Below the pieces are notes generated by a model. The model did not search any database. It had not been told where the DNA came from and saw only the letters and a program-made list of their open reading frames with translations. From Photorhabdus asymbiotica (lineage in GTDB: Bacteria; Pseudomonadota; Gammaproteobacteria; Enterobacterales; Enterobacteriaceae): 64,000 nt of DNA. Where the stretch lies: assembly GCF_003634575.1 (NCBI RefSeq), contig NZ_RBLJ01000002.1:248001-312000 (forward strand), written 5' to 3'. Shown piece after piece: positions 19,900 to 30,430 of this stretch (position 1 is the first letter of the stretch; the number at the start of each line of letters is the position of its first letter). The position numbers were made by a program, and so were the translations under genes.

Positions 19900-20253
19900 C
19901 TATTTTTTTCTTTCAATAATCACGCCGACTTGACGAGCCTGTGCTACAGCCCCCGGTTTACTGACTTTTATCCGTATCCACGGTGAATTAAAGCGGTTTA
20001 ACAACAAATCAGCCACCTCTTCAGCCACCCTTTCAACCAGCGCAAAATTTTGATTCTCTACATGGTTGATAACCGCTTCACTAACTTTGGCGTAATCCAA
20101 ACAATATTCAACATTATCACTAGAAGATGCGCGTTTGTTATCCCAGCCCATTTCGATATCGAACACTAACTTCTGCTTAATGGTTTGTTCCCAGTCATAA
20201 ACACCAATGGTAGTAATGACAACTAATTCCTCAATAAATACGATATCCATCAC
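19900..20253 (-). CDS. folB: Dihydroneopterin aldolase
   Basis: FolB cleaves (and epimerises) 7,8-dihydroneopterin in folate synthesis. The 117-residue protein has the family motifs TTIGVYDWEQ with the active-site Glu, DYAKVSEAV, FALVERVAEEVAD and VSKPGAV. The second Met (20250) gives the usual MDIVFIE start. It is divergent from plsY with about 100 bases between, as in E. coli. Confidence 0.95.
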   Translation of the reverse strand: MMDIVFIEELVVITTIGVYDWEQTIKQKLVFDIEMGWDNKRASSSDNVEYCLDYAKVSEAVINHVENQNFALVERVAEEVADLLLNRFNSPWIRIKVSKPGAVAQARQVGVIIERKK

Positions 20254-20357
20254 ATCGCTTTCCTATATTTTCAACTTGTCGGATACCACTTCCGACTAAA
20301 TATGCGTATTATCCATGGATAAGCTAAGAAAACGACCATTATTATTGGAGAGACATT

Positions 20358-20999
20358 ATGAGTGCTATCGCGCTTGGTATGATTATCTTCGCGTATCTTT
20401 GCGGTTCGATCTCCAGCGCAATACTGATCTGCCGTCTGGCTGGGTTACCCGATCCTCGCCAATATGGCTCAGGAAATCCAGGAGCGACGAATGTATTGCG
20501 GATTGGTGGCCGCAGTACTGCGGCAATAGTACTGATTTTTGATGTTCTAAAAGGAATGATTCCAGTCTGGCTGGCTTACCAATTCAATGTATCCCCTTTC
20601 TATTTGGGGATTACCGCAATAGCTGCTTGCCTCGGTCATATTTATCCAATCTTTTTCCATTTTAAAGGTGGTAAGGGTGTCGCAACTGCCTTTGGTGCTA
20701 TTGCCGCCATCGGCTGGGATCTCATGGGTTTGATGACCGGCACTTGGCTACTGACAGTCTTACTAAGTGGCTACTCCTCTTTAGGCGCGATTGTTAGCGC
20801 TTTAATTGCCCCTTTCTATGTCTGGTGGTTTAAACCTGAATTTACTTTTCCAGTTGCCATGCTTTGCTGTCTGGTGCTACTGCGTCACCATGATAATATT
20901 CAACGCCTTTGGCGCGGCCAGGAAAGTCGTATCTGGAACAAGCTGAAAAAGAAAAAAGAGATGACCGAGCAAGAAAAAATTCAAACAAAGAAAGAGTGA
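20358..20999 (+). CDS. plsY: Acyl-phosphate glycerol 3-phosphate acyltransferase
   Basis: PlsY transfers an acyl chain from acyl-phosphate to glycerol 3-phosphate, the first step of phospholipid synthesis, in the inner membrane. The 213-residue protein has five to six membrane segments and the three signature motifs: [28 protein letters not shown] and a C-terminal [15 protein letters not shown]. The Lys/Glu-rich tail ([16 protein letters not shown]) is somewhat longer than in E. coli. GGAGAGAC lies before the ATG. Confidence 0.96.
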   Translation: MSAIALGMIIFAYLCGSISSAILICRLAGLPDPRQYGSGNPGATNVLRIGGRSTAAIVLIFDVLKGMIPVWLAYQFNVSPFYLGITAIAACLGHIYPIFFHFKGGKGVATAFGAIAAIGWDLMGLMTGTWLLTVLLSGYSSLGAIVSALIAPFYVWWFKPEFTFPVAMLCCLVLLRHHDNIQRLWRGQESRIWNKLKKKKEMTEQEKIQTKKE

Positions 21000-21032
21000 A
21001 AAAGGAAAAAAAGATTAACAACAGCTATGAGC

Positions 21033-21067
21033 AAAAAACCAGTAACCAACTGAATTACTGGTTTTTT
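21033..21067. terminator. Bidirectional terminator between plsY and tsaD
   Basis: A perfect 13-bp stem (AAAAAACCAGTAA with TTACTGGTTTTTT), a 9-base loop, and A-run and T-run on either side. It can stop both convergent transcripts. Confidence 0.9.
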
Positions 21068-21089
21068 ATTTCCATTATTGAGAGAAGAA

Positions 21090-22103
21090 TTATAAGGCCG
21101 GTAATTCAGACAACGGCCAACGGGCTTTGACAGTCACCCCAAGAGAATCACTCACTCCCCCTTTCAAACGGAGCATACCGGCAAGCGCAATCATGGCACC
21201 ATTATCTGTACAGAATTCTGGACGTGCATAAAATACTTCACCACCCAATCTAGCCATGACCTCTTCCATTCTAGTGCGCAATGTACGGTTAGCGCTGACA
21301 CCACCAGCCATTACCAGCCGTTTGAATCCCGTCTGATCAAGCGCCCTTTTGCATTTGATCGCTAATGTATCAACGACCGCATCTTCAAAAGCACGGGCAA
21401 TATCCGCTCTGGTCTGCGCATCATCACTATTATTATGAATAGTATTAGACGCAAAAGTTTTCAGTCCGGAAAAACTAAAATCCAGCCCAGGACGATCAGT
21501 CATCGGGCGCGGAAATACAAAACGGCCCGTTTCCCCTTTTTGAGCCATTTTAGAGAGCAGCGGCCCTCCTGGATAATCCAATCCTAACAACTTAGCTGTC
21601 TTATCAAATGCCTCACCAGCAGCATCATCTATTGATTCGCCAAGCAACTCGTATTCACCAATACCTGTTACGCTAATGAGCTGAGTATGACCACCAGACA
21701 CTAACAAAGCCACGAACGGAAATTCAGGACTGTTATCTTCCAACATCGGAGCCAGTAAATGTCCTTCCATATGATGAACAGGAACCGCAGGAACATCCCA
21801 GGAAAATGCCAAAGAGCGGCCAATAGTCGCCCCTACCAATAATGCACCGACCAGACCAGGACCCGCCGTATAAGCAACGGCATCAATATCTTTACTCGTT
21901 AATTTTGCTTCTTTCAAAGCAGCCTGAATCAGCGGAACTGTTTTGCGGATATGGTCACGTGAAGCTAGCTCAGGCACAACACCGCCGTAATCAGCGTGTA
22001 ATTTAATCTGACTGTATAATTGATTTGCCAATAAACCGGCTTTATCGTCATAAATTGCGATTCCGGTTTCATCGCAAGACGTTTCTATACCTAAAACTCG
22101 CAT
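21090..22103 (-). CDS. tsaD: tRNA threonylcarbamoyladenosine transferase subunit TsaD
   Basis: TsaD, with TsaB, TsaE and threonylcarbamoyl-AMP from TsaC, makes t6A37 in tRNAs that read ANN codons. The 337-residue length is that of E. coli. It has the ASKHA-fold nucleotide-binding motifs, [14 protein letters not shown] at the start, the metal-binding HMEGHL near residue 110, [10 protein letters not shown], and [13 protein letters not shown]. It is divergent from the rpsU-dnaG-rpoD operon, as in enterobacteria. Confidence 0.97.
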   Translation of the reverse strand: MRVLGIETSCDETGIAIYDDKAGLLANQLYSQIKLHADYGGVVPELASRDHIRKTVPLIQAALKEAKLTSKDIDAVAYTAGPGLVGALLVGATIGRSLAFSWDVPAVPVHHMEGHLLAPMLEDNSPEFPFVALLVSGGHTQLISVTGIGEYELLGESIDDAAGEAFDKTAKLLGLDYPGGPLLSKMAQKGETGRFVFPRPMTDRPGLDFSFSGLKTFASNTIHNNSDDAQTRADIARAFEDAVVDTLAIKCKRALDQTGFKRLVMAGGVSANRTLRTRMEEVMARLGGEVFYARPEFCTDNGAMIALAGMLRLKGGVSDSLGVTVKARWPLSELPAL

Positions 22104-22171
22104 TACACTACCTATAGTCCACAGAAGAAAGCCAGTTTATCATTAATGAGACAATTTGCGTGGTTTACATG

Positions 22172-22200
22172 CTGACTATTTTTACTGTTTAGTCTATAAT
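22172..22200 (+). promoter_or_regulatory. Probable sigma-70 promoter of the rpsU-dnaG-rpoD operon
   Basis: CTGACT at 22172-22177 (4/6 match to the -35 consensus), a 17-base spacer, and a perfect TATAAT at 22195-22200. It lies about 200 bases before rpsU, in the 301-base gap to tsaD, leaving a long leader. Confidence 0.7.
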
Positions 22201-22393
22201 CAGTGCCCTACGTGAAGTTCCTGTGTGGTTATCGTCAATATTACAGAACTGATTTGCAAATCTCATTGCAGGTCATCATGTAATGTTGTTTCAATTTGCT
22301 GCGGCGCTTTACAAAGCCGTATCCATTGAAGTAAAATTCCGCACCATTTTAAGATGGCTGGCATATCACGCCAGCAAAACCGATTTCTATTGA

Positions 22394-22621
<228 letters not shown>

Positions 22622-22680
22622 TCCTTGCGGTTCACCCGCACAGTGGTTAAATTTGCAGATAACAGTAGTTGCAGATAAAG

Positions 22681-22707
22681 GCCGTGCTTTCCGAAAGGAA
22701 GCGCGGC
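22681..22707 (+). terminator. Attenuator hairpin between rpsU and dnaG
   Basis: GCCGTGCTTTCC and GGAAGCGCGGC pair around a GAAA loop, followed by TTATTG. The E. coli operon has a partial terminator at the same place that keeps dnaG expression well below rpsU. Confidence 0.65.
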
Positions 22708-22741
22708 TTATTGTCGTTCATCAACAGGCGTAAAAGGGCTT

Positions 22742-24487
22742 ATGGCTGGACGAATTCCGCGCGCATTTATCAATGATTTATTAGCTCGTACCGATATCAT
22801 CGAGTTGATCGATGTTCGTGTGCCACTTAAAAAACAGGGTAAAAATTACCACGCGTGTTGTCCGTTTCATAACGAGAAAACGCCTTCGTTCACTGTTAAT
22901 GGCGATAAACAGTTTTATCATTGCTTTGGCTGCGGAGCTCACGGTAACGCTATCGATTTTCTGATGAATTATGACAGACTTGAATTTGTTGAATCCATCG
23001 AAGAATTAGCAGCCATGCACGGGCTGGAAGTGCCTTATGAAGCGGGTTCAGGTAGTAGCCAGATAGAACGCCATCAAAGACAAAATCTTTATCAATTGAT
23101 GGATAAGCTCAACAGCTTCTATCAGAATTCATTAAATACCTCCGCTGCACAACAAGCCCGACAATATCTGGCTCAGCGCGGGCTTAGTGAAGAAGTTATC
23201 CACCGTTTCTCGATTGGTTTCGCTCCCGCTGGTTGGGATAACACCTTGAAACGGTTTGCTCGTAACGCGGAAGAACGTCAACAATTAAATGACGCAGGTA
23301 TGTTGGTCGCAAATGATAATGGCCGGACTTATGACCGTTTCCGCGAACGAGTGATGTTTCCAATTCGTGACCGTAGAGGGCGCGTGATTGCATTTGGTGG
23401 ACGTGTTCTGGGAGATGCACTCCCTAAATATCTCAATTCACCAGAAACTGAAATTTTTCATAAAGGTCGCCAACTATATGGCCTTTATGAAGTGCAGAAA
23501 AGCCACAAGGAGCTTTCACAATTATTAGTGGTTGAAGGCTACATGGACGTAGTGGCACTGGCGCAGTTTGGTATTGATTATGCTGTTGCCTCATTAGGTA
23601 CTTCGACTACATCGGAACATATTCAATTACTTTTCCGCGCCACTGATAACGTCATTTGTTGTTACGATGGCGACAGAGCCGGGCGTGACGCTGCATGGAG
23701 AGCGTTGGAAACAGCACTCCCTTATCTAAATGATGGTAGGCAGTTACGTTTTATGTTTTTGCCTGATGGCGAAGATCCTGATTCACTGGTTCGCAAAGAA
23801 GGCCGTAAGGCATTTGAGCAAAGAATGGAACAGTCTCATACATTATCCGAATTTTTGTTCGAATCGTTATTGCCGCAGGTTGACTTAAGTAGTCCAGAAG
23901 GAAAAACCAAGCTCAGCTCACTTTCTGTACCATTAATCAACCAAATTCCGGGAGAAACTTTACGCCTCTATATGAGGCAAGAACTCGGTAATATGATAGG
24001 TATTCCCGATGCAGTACAGTTGGAACATTTATTACCACAGCGTCTGGAAAACGGGAATAATTATCAGATGCCGCAGCTAAAACCGACAACTATGCGTATA
24101 CTTATAGGACTGTTGGTACAAAACCCACACTTAGCCGCTTTAGTTCCCCCTCTACAGGGAATTATGCAGGCCAAGATTGCAGGCTTACCATTATTTATGG
24201 AGCTTGTGGAGGTTTGCCTTACTCAACCAGGGCTAACAACTGGGCAGCTACTAGAACAATATCGTGATACTAAATTTAGTAAACAACTTGAAAAACTAGC
24301 TACATGGAACGATATACAAGTAGAAGAAATAGCAGAAAATACATTTCGTGACGCATTGGATCACCTCGTCGATTCCGCGTTAGAAGAACGTTTAGACATT
24401 CTTATCGCCAGGGCAAGGACTGAAGGTCTGACACAGGAAGAGCGTGAAGAAGTCCGCTTAATTAATGAGTCCCGTGCCAGAAAGTAA
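22742..24487 (+). CDS. dnaG: DNA primase
   Basis: DnaG lays RNA primers at the replication fork. At 581 residues it has the expected three parts: the N-terminal CHC2 zinc finger (CCPFHNEKTPSF and FYHCFGCGAHG, residues 39-66), the TOPRIM RNA-polymerase core (VVEGYMDVVAL with the catalytic Glu, and CYDGDRAGRDAAWRA), and a C-terminal helicase-binding domain after about residue 430 that docks on DnaB. Confidence 0.98.
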   Translation: MAGRIPRAFINDLLARTDIIELIDVRVPLKKQGKNYHACCPFHNEKTPSFTVNGDKQFYHCFGCGAHGNAIDFLMNYDRLEFVESIEELAAMHGLEVPYEAGSGSSQIERHQRQNLYQLMDKLNSFYQNSLNTSAAQQARQYLAQRGLSEEVIHRFSIGFAPAGWDNTLKRFARNAEERQQLNDAGMLVANDNGRTYDRFRERVMFPIRDRRGRVIAFGGRVLGDALPKYLNSPETEIFHKGRQLYGLYEVQKSHKELSQLLVVEGYMDVVALAQFGIDYAVASLGTSTTSEHIQLLFRATDNVICCYDGDRAGRDAAWRALETALPYLNDGRQLRFMFLPDGEDPDSLVRKEGRKAFEQRMEQSHTLSEFLFESLLPQVDLSSPEGKTKLSSLSVPLINQIPGETLRLYMRQELGNMIGIPDAVQLEHLLPQRLENGNNYQMPQLKPTTMRILIGLLVQNPHLAALVPPLQGIMQAKIAGLPLFMELVEVCLTQPGLTTGQLLEQYRDTKFSKQLEKLATWNDIQVEEIAENTFRDALDHLVDSALEERLDILIARARTEGLTQEEREEVRLINESRARK

Positions 24488-24658
24488 ACACTGAATTCAC
24501 GGCTTAAGTGCCGCATTTAGGTAGGGACAAAACCCTACATTTTGCCGCTATAAGTGGGCAGTGGCAATATAACGAAAACGCCCCTAAATGTTATTGTTGG
24601 CAGATTAGTTTTGCCGACCGACACCAACCCAAATACTCTGAAGTGTGGATACCGTCTT

Positions 24659-26509
24659 ATGGAGCAAAACCCGCAGTCACAGCTAAAGCTACTTGTCACC
24701 CGTGGTAAGGAGCAAGGCTATCTGACCTATGCTGAGGTCAATGACCATCTGCCGGAAGATATCGTCGATTCCGATCAGATCGAAGATATCATCCAGATGA
24801 TCAATGACATGGGCATTCAGGTAATGGAAGAAGCACCTGATGCCGATGATCTGATGCTAGCAGAAACTACTAACGACACAGACGAAGACGCTGTGGAAGC
24901 TGCTGCTCAAGTCCTATCTAGCGTTGAATCTGAAATCGGCCGTACCACCGACCCGGTACGTATGTACATGCGTGAAATGGGTACCGTTGAATTATTGACC
25001 CGGGAAGGTGAAATTGACATTGCTAAACGCATTGAAGATGGCATCAATCAGGTACAATGCTCTGTTGCTGAATACCCTGAAGCAATTACCTATTTACTGG
25101 AACAATACGACCGAGTAGAAGCTGGTGAAGCTCGCTTGTCAGATCTAATTACCGGTTTCGTTGATCCGAACGCAGAAGAAGACCTCGCACCTACCGCAAC
25201 TCACGTTGGTTCTGAGCTCCCACAAGAAGAGCTTGATGACGATGATGATGAAGACGATGAAGACAACGATGACGATAGCGATGGTGATGATGACAACAGC
25301 ATTGACCCGGAATTAGCTCGTCAAAAATTCCAGGAACTGCACGAACAGTATGAAATCACCCGTCAGGAAATTAAGAAAAATGGCCGTGATCATGCAAATA
25401 CTACAGCCGAAATCTTAAAACTGTCAGAGATTTTCAAACAGTTCCGTCTAGTGCCAAAACAGTTTGATTACTTGGTCAACAACATGCGTTCTATGATGGA
25501 TCGCGTTCGTCTTCAAGAACGCCAAATCATGAAAATGTGTGTTGAGCAGTGCAAAATGCCGAAGAAGAACTTCATCACTTTATTCTCCGGTAATGAAACC
25601 AGTGACATCTGGTTCACCGCTGCAAAAGCAATGAACAAGCCGTGGTCTGAAAAACTACTTGAGGTTGAAGAAGAAATACAACGTAGTCTGCAAAGACTTC
25701 GTCAGATCGAAGAAGAAACCGGTTTAACCATTGAACAAGTGAAAGATATCAACCGTCGTATGTCTATCGGTGAAGCAAAAGCCCGCCGTGCGAAAAAAGA
25801 GATGGTTGAAGCTAACTTACGTCTGGTTATTTCAATTGCTAAAAAATATACCAACCGTGGCCTGCAATTCCTGGATCTGATCCAAGAAGGCAATATTGGT
25901 CTGATGAAAGCGGTTGATAAATTTGAATATCGCCGTGGTTATAAGTTCTCAACTTACGCCACATGGTGGATACGTCAAGCAATTACACGTTCTATTGCCG
26001 ACCAAGCTCGTACCATTCGTATTCCCGTTCATATGATTGAGACAATCAACAAACTCAATCGTATCTCCCGCCAAATGTTGCAAGAAATGGGACGCGAACC
26101 AACACCGGAAGAATTGGCAGAACGGATGTTAATGCCGGAAGATAAAATCCGCAAAGTACTGAAAATCGCCAAAGAACCAATCTCAATGGAAACCCCAATT
26201 GGTGATGATGAAGATTCACATCTGGGTGATTTTATTGAAGATACAACGCTGGAACTGCCGCTGGATTCTGCGACCTCAGAAAGCCTGCGCTCAGCAACCC
26301 ACGATGTTTTGGCTGGGTTAACTGCTCGTGAGGCAAAAGTACTGCGTATGCGTTTCGGTATTGATATGAATACTGACCATACACTAGAGGAAGTCGGTAA
26401 ACAGTTTGACGTCACCCGTGAACGTATTCGTCAGATCGAGGCAAAAGCACTGCGTAAACTGCGTCATCCAAGCCGCTCTGAAGTTCTGCGTAGCTTCCTT
26501 GATGAATAA
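24659..26509 (+). CDS. rpoD: RNA polymerase sigma factor RpoD (sigma-70)
   Basis: This is the main sigma factor. I place the start at 24659 ([10 protein letters not shown]), which matches the E. coli protein and gives 616 residues; the frame is open further upstream but without similarity. Visible are region 1.1 ([20 protein letters not shown]), region 1.2 ([11 protein letters not shown]), an acidic Asp-rich insert in the non-conserved region, region 2 ([22 protein letters not shown], then [10 protein letters not shown] for -10 recognition), region 3, and region 4 ([20 protein letters not shown] for -35 recognition). It is the last gene of its operon. Confidence 0.99.
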   Translation: MEQNPQSQLKLLVTRGKEQGYLTYAEVNDHLPEDIVDSDQIEDIIQMINDMGIQVMEEAPDADDLMLAETTNDTDEDAVEAAAQVLSSVESEIGRTTDPVRMYMREMGTVELLTREGEIDIAKRIEDGINQVQCSVAEYPEAITYLLEQYDRVEAGEARLSDLITGFVDPNAEEDLAPTATHVGSELPQEELDDDDDEDDEDNDDDSDGDDDNSIDPELARQKFQELHEQYEITRQEIKKNGRDHANTTAEILKLSEIFKQFRLVPKQFDYLVNNMRSMMDRVRLQERQIMKMCVEQCKMPKKNFITLFSGNETSDIWFTAAKAMNKPWSEKLLEVEEEIQRSLQRLRQIEEETGLTIEQVKDINRRMSIGEAKARRAKKEMVEANLRLVISIAKKYTNRGLQFLDLIQEGNIGLMKAVDKFEYRRGYKFSTYATWWIRQAITRSIADQARTIRIPVHMIETINKLNRISRQMLQEMGREPTPEELAERMLMPEDKIRKVLKIAKEPISMETPIGDDEDSHLGDFIEDTTLELPLDSATSESLRSATHDVLAGLTAREAKVLRMRFGIDMNTDHTLEEVGKQFDVTRERIRQIEAKALRKLRHPSRSEVLRSFLDE

Positions 26510-26534
26510 TCAAAAATTTTAATCATGCTGATTG

Positions 26535-26562
26535 AAAAGCGTCTGCTCCGGCAGACGCTTTT
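26535..26562. terminator. Terminator after rpoD, usable in both directions
   Basis: A perfect 12-bp stem (AAAAGCGTCTGC with GCAGACGCTTTT) and a TCCG loop. It ends the rpsU-dnaG-rpoD transcript and, from the other strand, that of the converging acetyltransferase gene. Confidence 0.93.
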
Positions 26563-26584
26563 ATTTCTTACCACAACACCAATA

Positions 26585-27349
26585 TCAATCGCGATAAAAA
26601 CTCTGATAACTAAACAATGGAGTAAAACCGAGACGCTGGTACAAAGAAACACCATCATCTGAAGCTTCCAGGTAACAAACTACTGCACCATTAATCCTCG
26701 CCTCATTTAGAGCATAGTTTATCAATGCAGTTGCATATCCTCTTCCCTGCACTTCCACAACCGTACCAATATCATCCAAACGTGCCATATTATCCAATAT
26801 TGATAAAGTTAAAGAACAAACAGGACGACCATCCACGTACAGCGCATAGTGTTTTAGCTGTTTTCCTGCTTCAACTGCCGCTCGATGCCGTTCCTGATAT
26901 TGTCTGGTAACATTATATTCCTCAGATGCAAAAGCACTCTCAAGCGGAATAGACCAATCCTGCAAAACAATATCAACACATCGAATATCGTGATTAACCG
27001 GCTTGTTATGCCACTCAGATAAATTTAGTTGCATGGCTGTGGTCACCCCATCATGAACAAAATTGGCTTGTTGAATATCTTGCTGAACACGCTGAACCTC
27101 ATCTTCAACAAAAACAACGCCAAAAGGTAATCCGGTATTTTCTAAAAATTTAACACCTGAACGCAGAGCATCACTTACGTCAACACATCCTTTTGTTACC
27201 AACAAAAAATTAAAAATATCTGCTTCAATCCCCATCACATATACCCGCACATGCTCGTTTATATATTGAGACGATTGACTAATAGACGAGAAAAAGTAAT
27301 TTTCCATCTGATGATAAGAAGAAACAGAAGAAAGATGTTTATTATTCAT
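26585..27349 (-). CDS. GNAT-family N-acetyltransferase
   Basis: The C-terminal third is a GNAT domain: VDGRPVCSLTLSI, then the acetyl-CoA loop QGRGYATALI, and CYLEASDDGVSLYQRLGF at the end. The first 150 residues have no motif I recognise. I prefer the ATG at 27349 (MNNKHLSS), preceded by TGGGTGATTAT; in-frame ATGs at 27361 and 27406 lack this. The substrate is unknown. The gene lies between rpoD and the tRNA into which the prophage has integrated. Confidence 0.82.
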   Translation of the reverse strand: MNNKHLSSVSSYHQMENYFFSSISQSSQYINEHVRVYVMGIEADIFNFLLVTKGCVDVSDALRSGVKFLENTGLPFGVVFVEDEVQRVQQDIQQANFVHDGVTTAMQLNLSEWHNKPVNHDIRCVDIVLQDWSIPLESAFASEEYNVTRQYQERHRAAVEAGKQLKHYALYVDGRPVCSLTLSILDNMARLDDIGTVVEVQGRGYATALINYALNEARINGAVVCYLEASDDGVSLYQRLGFTPLFSYQSFYRD

Positions 27350-27548
27350 ATAATCACCCATCAAAATATATTGATTATCGTGATCATAATATAACCAACA
27401 ACACAAAATATCTTATTGAAAATTAAGTCGATAACTTATAAAAACATTAAATTAGCCATAAAAATAGCCAATATATATCGCTAACCTCTTTTACTACTTA
27501 ATAAAAACCAAATTTTGTATACAAAATGGCCATATAAATTTATAGGTC

Positions 27549-27577
27549 TAGACCGCAAGCAAAACTGTACGTATAAT
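27549..27577 (+). promoter_or_regulatory. Probable promoter of tRNA-Ile2
   Basis: TAGACC at 27549-27554, a 17-base spacer and TATAAT at 27572-27577, 14 bases before the tRNA. The -35 matches the consensus at 4 of 6 positions. Confidence 0.6.
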
Positions 27578-27591
27578 CCCTTCCATTCAAC

Positions 27592-27668
27592 GGCCCCTTA
27601 GCTCAGTTGGTCAGAGCAGGCGACTCATAATCGCTTGGTCACTGGTTCAAGTCCAGTAGGGGCCACCA
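27592..27668 (+). tRNA. ileX: tRNA-Ile (anticodon CAU, lysidine-modified type)
   Basis: A 77-base tRNA including an encoded CCA. The acceptor stem is GGCCCCT with AGGGGCC, the T arm contains GGTTCAAGTCC, and the anticodon loop is CTCATAA. Although CAU reads as Met, the sequence is nearly that of E. coli ileX, a minor tRNA-Ile whose C34 is converted to lysidine by TilS to read AUA. It stands downstream of rpoD, as in E. coli. Confidence 0.93.
27645..27668 (+). other. Probable prophage attachment site (attL) at the tRNA 3' end
   Basis: The integrase gene begins right after the tRNA and reads towards it, the usual arrangement when a tyrosine recombinase uses the tRNA 3' end as crossover site. 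The partner copy (attR) would lie beyond the right edge, so the exact core cannot be read here. Confidence 0.5.
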
Positions 27669-27682
27669 GATTTTTCAATAAG

Positions 27683-28846
27683 TTACATGTTATTTAACTT
27701 ATTAGATATAATCGCCTGGGACGTAGATGGGACGTGGCTGTCAAAAATCACATCTATTTGCATTGCGTGCTCAGTTAAGTGATTAGGCGCTAGGTGAGCA
27801 TAGCGCCTTACCATTTCTATACTCTCCCATCCTCCCATCTCTTGTAAAATTGACAATGGAACTCCTGATTGAACTAACCAGCTTGCCCACGTATGTCTTA
27901 AATCATGAAAGCGGAAATTTTCTATTCCGGATCTTTTTAATGCGGAATTCCACGCTGTATTATCATCAACCCGCATCTTTCTAACTGCTGGCGTCTTAGT
28001 TCCATCATTTCTAATTGCGGATTTTTTATGCACAAACACCCATTTGTGATGATTTCCTATCTGATTACGCAGTACTTGGCACGCTGTGTCATTCAAAGCC
28101 ACTCCGATAGCTTTTCCTGATTTACTATCTTCAGGGTATATCCAAGCTACTTTTCTTTGCATGTCAATTTGTTGCCACTCAAGATTAATAATGTTTGATC
28201 TACGTAATCCTGTAGCCAGTGCAAATCTAACGATGGATTTTAATGGCTCATGGCATTCATCTATAAGTCTTTTAGCTTCGTGATGTTCGAGCCATCGTAT
28301 TCGTCCATTCTTCGGCTGACTTGTTTTGATTATTGGTGCCCTATCTATCCATTTCCATTCTCTCTCTGCCGCCCTAAGTAGCGATTTTATAAGCGCCAAA
28401 TGCAATCCTTTTGTGGCTTTTGCTGCTGGCTTTGGTACATAAACGGGCATATCTTTACCTTTTCTTTTATTTGCTTCGCACTTTGATTGCCAATTTTCCA
28501 GATGTTTTCGATTCTCCATCTTTGCTACTGCGGAATATATCTTCTCTGCTGTGATATTTTTTATGATCATCCCAGAGAAGTGGATTAGCCAAAACGCTAT
28601 CATGCTCTTATCCTTATCTATTGACTTCTTATCAGATTTATCTTCAAGCCATCTGATACATGCTTCTTCAAATGTGACATCAGGATAATCACCAAGTTTA
28701 TCTACCCTCCACAAATCAGCTCTTAATTTGTCATGCAATTCCTTTGCTTGCCGCTTATCCTCCGTGCCAAGAGATTGCTTAATTCTCTTGCCGCCCGGGA
28801 TCGTGATGTCGGCGTACCAGGTCTTGTTTCTACGGAATATTGACAT
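27683..28846 (-). CDS. int: Prophage integrase (tyrosine recombinase)
   Basis: This 387-residue site-specific recombinase inserts and excises the prophage. Catalytic residues are visible: R215 in ATGLRRSN, H314-x-x-R317 in HDLRH, W340 in GGW, and the nucleophile Y349 in RRYAHL. The N-terminal part ([20 protein letters not shown]) is an arm-binding domain, followed by a core-binding domain at about 55-165. It ends 15 bases from the tRNA. Confidence 0.96.
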   Translation of the reverse strand: MSIFRRNKTWYADITIPGGKRIKQSLGTEDKRQAKELHDKLRADLWRVDKLGDYPDVTFEEACIRWLEDKSDKKSIDKDKSMIAFWLIHFSGMIIKNITAEKIYSAVAKMENRKHLENWQSKCEANKRKGKDMPVYVPKPAAKATKGLHLALIKSLLRAAEREWKWIDRAPIIKTSQPKNGRIRWLEHHEAKRLIDECHEPLKSIVRFALATGLRRSNIINLEWQQIDMQRKVAWIYPEDSKSGKAIGVALNDTACQVLRNQIGNHHKWVFVHKKSAIRNDGTKTPAVRKMRVDDNTAWNSALKRSGIENFRFHDLRHTWASWLVQSGVPLSILQEMGGWESIEMVRRYAHLAPNHLTEHAMQIDVIFDSHVPSTSQAIISNKLNNM

Positions 28847-29070
28847 GTATTACCTTCCTTAGCGTCAACCGCGCTCACTTTTATAGTGTTGATCGGATTG
28901 TTTAATGCGGCAATGCAATTTTGTCTCGTGATGAGATAAGGTGATTGGTGTTTTGATGGGTCTTTTCTTGCTGCCACCAACCTGCCAGTTCGAATCCAGT
29001 TTCTTAATGTTGGCGGTGATATACCGATAAAGTCACATGCTTCGTTAAATGTCATTGGATATCTATCCAT
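28723..29070 (-). CDS. Excisionase-like helix-turn-helix protein
   Basis: This 115-residue protein begins with an AlpA/MerR-like DNA-binding domain ([26 protein letters not shown]). Its last 41 codons overlap the start of int in another frame, a position typical of phage excisionases that bend attachment-site DNA and direct excision. I choose the ATG at 29070 because AAAGGAATGTAAG precedes it; the frame is open further upstream. The excisionase role is inferred from position. Confidence 0.65.
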   Translation of the reverse strand: MDRYPMTFNEACDFIGISPPTLRNWIRTGRLVAARKDPSKHQSPYLITRQNCIAALNNPINTIKVSAVDAKEGNTCQYSVETRPGTPTSRSRAARELSNLLARRISGKQRNCMTN

Positions 29071-29290
29071 TCTTACATTCCTTTTGCAAATTTCGCACAT
29101 ACTGAGAAAGCCAGACTTTGGGCGTTGACTTTCTCCTTTGATGCTCATTTATAATTAATTTGAATTGCTGTGTATATTTATCGAGAATAGCTGTGACGGC
29201 TTTGTCATCGTATTTCGATAGTTGAGTGAGTTCATTTAAGCATTCCTTTGCTATTGCTCTGCGTCCGTTTTCATAAACTTGGTCATTCAT
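29063..29290 (-). CDS. Hypothetical prophage protein, 75 residues
   Basis: A small, helical, charged protein (ENGRRAIAKECLNELTQLSKYDD) whose stop overlaps the next gene's start region (bases 29063-29070), suggesting coupled translation. I recognise no domain. It is the last accessory gene before the int/xis pair in the leftward early operon. Confidence 0.6.
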   Translation of the reverse strand: MNDQVYENGRRAIAKECLNELTQLSKYDDKAVTAILDKYTQQFKLIINEHQRRKSTPKVWLSQYVRNLQKECKNG

Positions 29291-29329
29291 CTAGATTAAC
29301 TTTAATTGGCTTTATTAAGCTGATTAATT

Positions 29330-29872
29330 TCATGATGATGTAATCCCATTTAATATATTATAGCCAATTTGAATTAATTGGCATTTATCAACTGTTGTGA
29401 ATATACAGCGGGGTTTAATAAATGGACGCCAGATTAGCAGTAAACTTCCCTTTGTATTTCCTTTTTTCTCTTTCCCGTTGCCAGCATTAATAAATGAAAT
29501 CCTTCCGCCTGTTATTAGTCTGATTTCATCTACGGAGTTCATAGCTAATTTAAACCAGCCGACTGATGTGTCTGTTGGAACTAACATAACGACCGGCTGT
29601 AATTGCTTCCTGCATTCAATAGCTGCTTTAATAACCCACGGCGTAATATCGGAATACGGCGGGTTACAATATATTGCTCCGTAGCTCACCCAGTCGCATA
29701 TTAGTGCATTATCGCGTTCCGTGAGATAATGAGCACATAGAGCATTTTCATTGTCTGCTGCTGCATCGAGATAAAAGCCGAATTCTAAGTCTAGAGCGGT
29801 GAATATCTCAATCGGGGTTTGCCATTTATCTTTTAATTCCTTGGGAGTATTACTTCCTCTGAAGCCTGCCAT
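29330..29872 (-). CDS. Phage N6-adenine DNA methyltransferase (Dam-like)
   Basis: This 180-residue protein fits the phage Dam family (PF05869): DKWQTPIEIFTALD at the start, LDAAADNENALC for S-adenosylmethionine, and the catalytic NPPY at residues 70-73, followed by VMLVPTDTSVGWF. Such enzymes methylate adenine in phage DNA, usually for protection from host restriction or for timing of packaging. No partner nuclease is present, so it is an orphan methyltransferase. Its stop codon touches the next gene upstream (29872). Confidence 0.88.
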   Translation of the reverse strand: MAGFRGSNTPKELKDKWQTPIEIFTALDLEFGFYLDAAADNENALCAHYLTERDNALICDWVSYGAIYCNPPYSDITPWVIKAAIECRKQLQPVVMLVPTDTSVGWFKLAMNSVDEIRLITGGRISFINAGNGKEKKGNTKGSLLLIWRPFIKPRCIFTTVDKCQLIQIGYNILNGITSS

Positions 29873-30087
29873 TAATCACTCCAATATGACAATTGCTCTT
29901 TCGCCGCGTCATGCGGATGAATATATTTCCAATACCCATCTTTCTTAGAATATTCTTCAATCTCACACTCAGCGGCTTCTTCTGCTTCTGCTAAACTAGC
30001 GCCGCGTGATATAAGCGTATTTATCATGTAACTCTTGAACATTCGTTTCCACACAAAATAAAAATATTGGCATAGATAATCATTCAT
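29872..30087 (-). CDS. Hypothetical prophage protein, 71 residues
   Basis: A small protein with mixed aromatic and acidic composition (FYFVWKRMFKSYMIN, EAEEAAECEIEEYSKKDGYWKY). It overlaps both neighbours by one to eight bases within the early operon. No recognisable domain. Confidence 0.55.
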   Translation of the reverse strand: MNDYLCQYFYFVWKRMFKSYMINTLISRGASLAEAEEAAECEIEEYSKKDGYWKYIHPHDAAKEQLSYWSD

Positions 30088-30430
30088 TTTTCTTCAACTC
30101 TTGTTCCAGTAAAGATTGTGATAAAGTTATTAGTGGGTTAAGTGCATCAAATCCGAGTTCAAAAACCCGAATTTTCTTTTTTAATATTTTAATTTTATCT
30201 ATTACTTGGCCCGGTGAGCCCGTATCATCTTCTTCTTTAATACCCACAGCTTCAGCTATTGAAGCTAAACCCATGCATGATTCAGCAAACATCTGCTTAT
30301 AGTTTTCTCGCCCATTCTGCAAAGAAATTAATCTATCAGCAATCTCATTCAGAATTAAATAATCGTCACATTTTGCCGTTTTTGCTAATTCGTGACATGC
30401 GGATATTAAAGACTCTGTATCTTTATTCAT
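30080..30430 (-). CDS. Hypothetical prophage protein, 116 residues
   Basis: A largely helical protein (CHELAKTAKCDDYLILNEIADRL at the start, KIKILKKKIRVFELGFDAL near the end) that may form a coiled coil. It overlaps the genes on both sides by 8 bases, which supports translation as part of the operon. No known family recognised. Confidence 0.6.
   Translation of the reverse strand: MNKDTESLISACHELAKTAKCDDYLILNEIADRLISLQNGRENYKQMFAESCMGLASIAEAVGIKEEDDTGSPGQVIDKIKILKKKIRVFELGFDALNPLITLSQSLLEQELKKNE

Noticed and set aside
24554-24658. N-terminal extension of RpoD
   Set aside because: The frame is open but the residues before [10 protein letters not shown] have no counterpart in other sigma-70 proteins.
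29330-29872. Restriction-modification system
   Set aside because: No endonuclease gene beside the methyltransferase; it is of the orphan phage Dam type.
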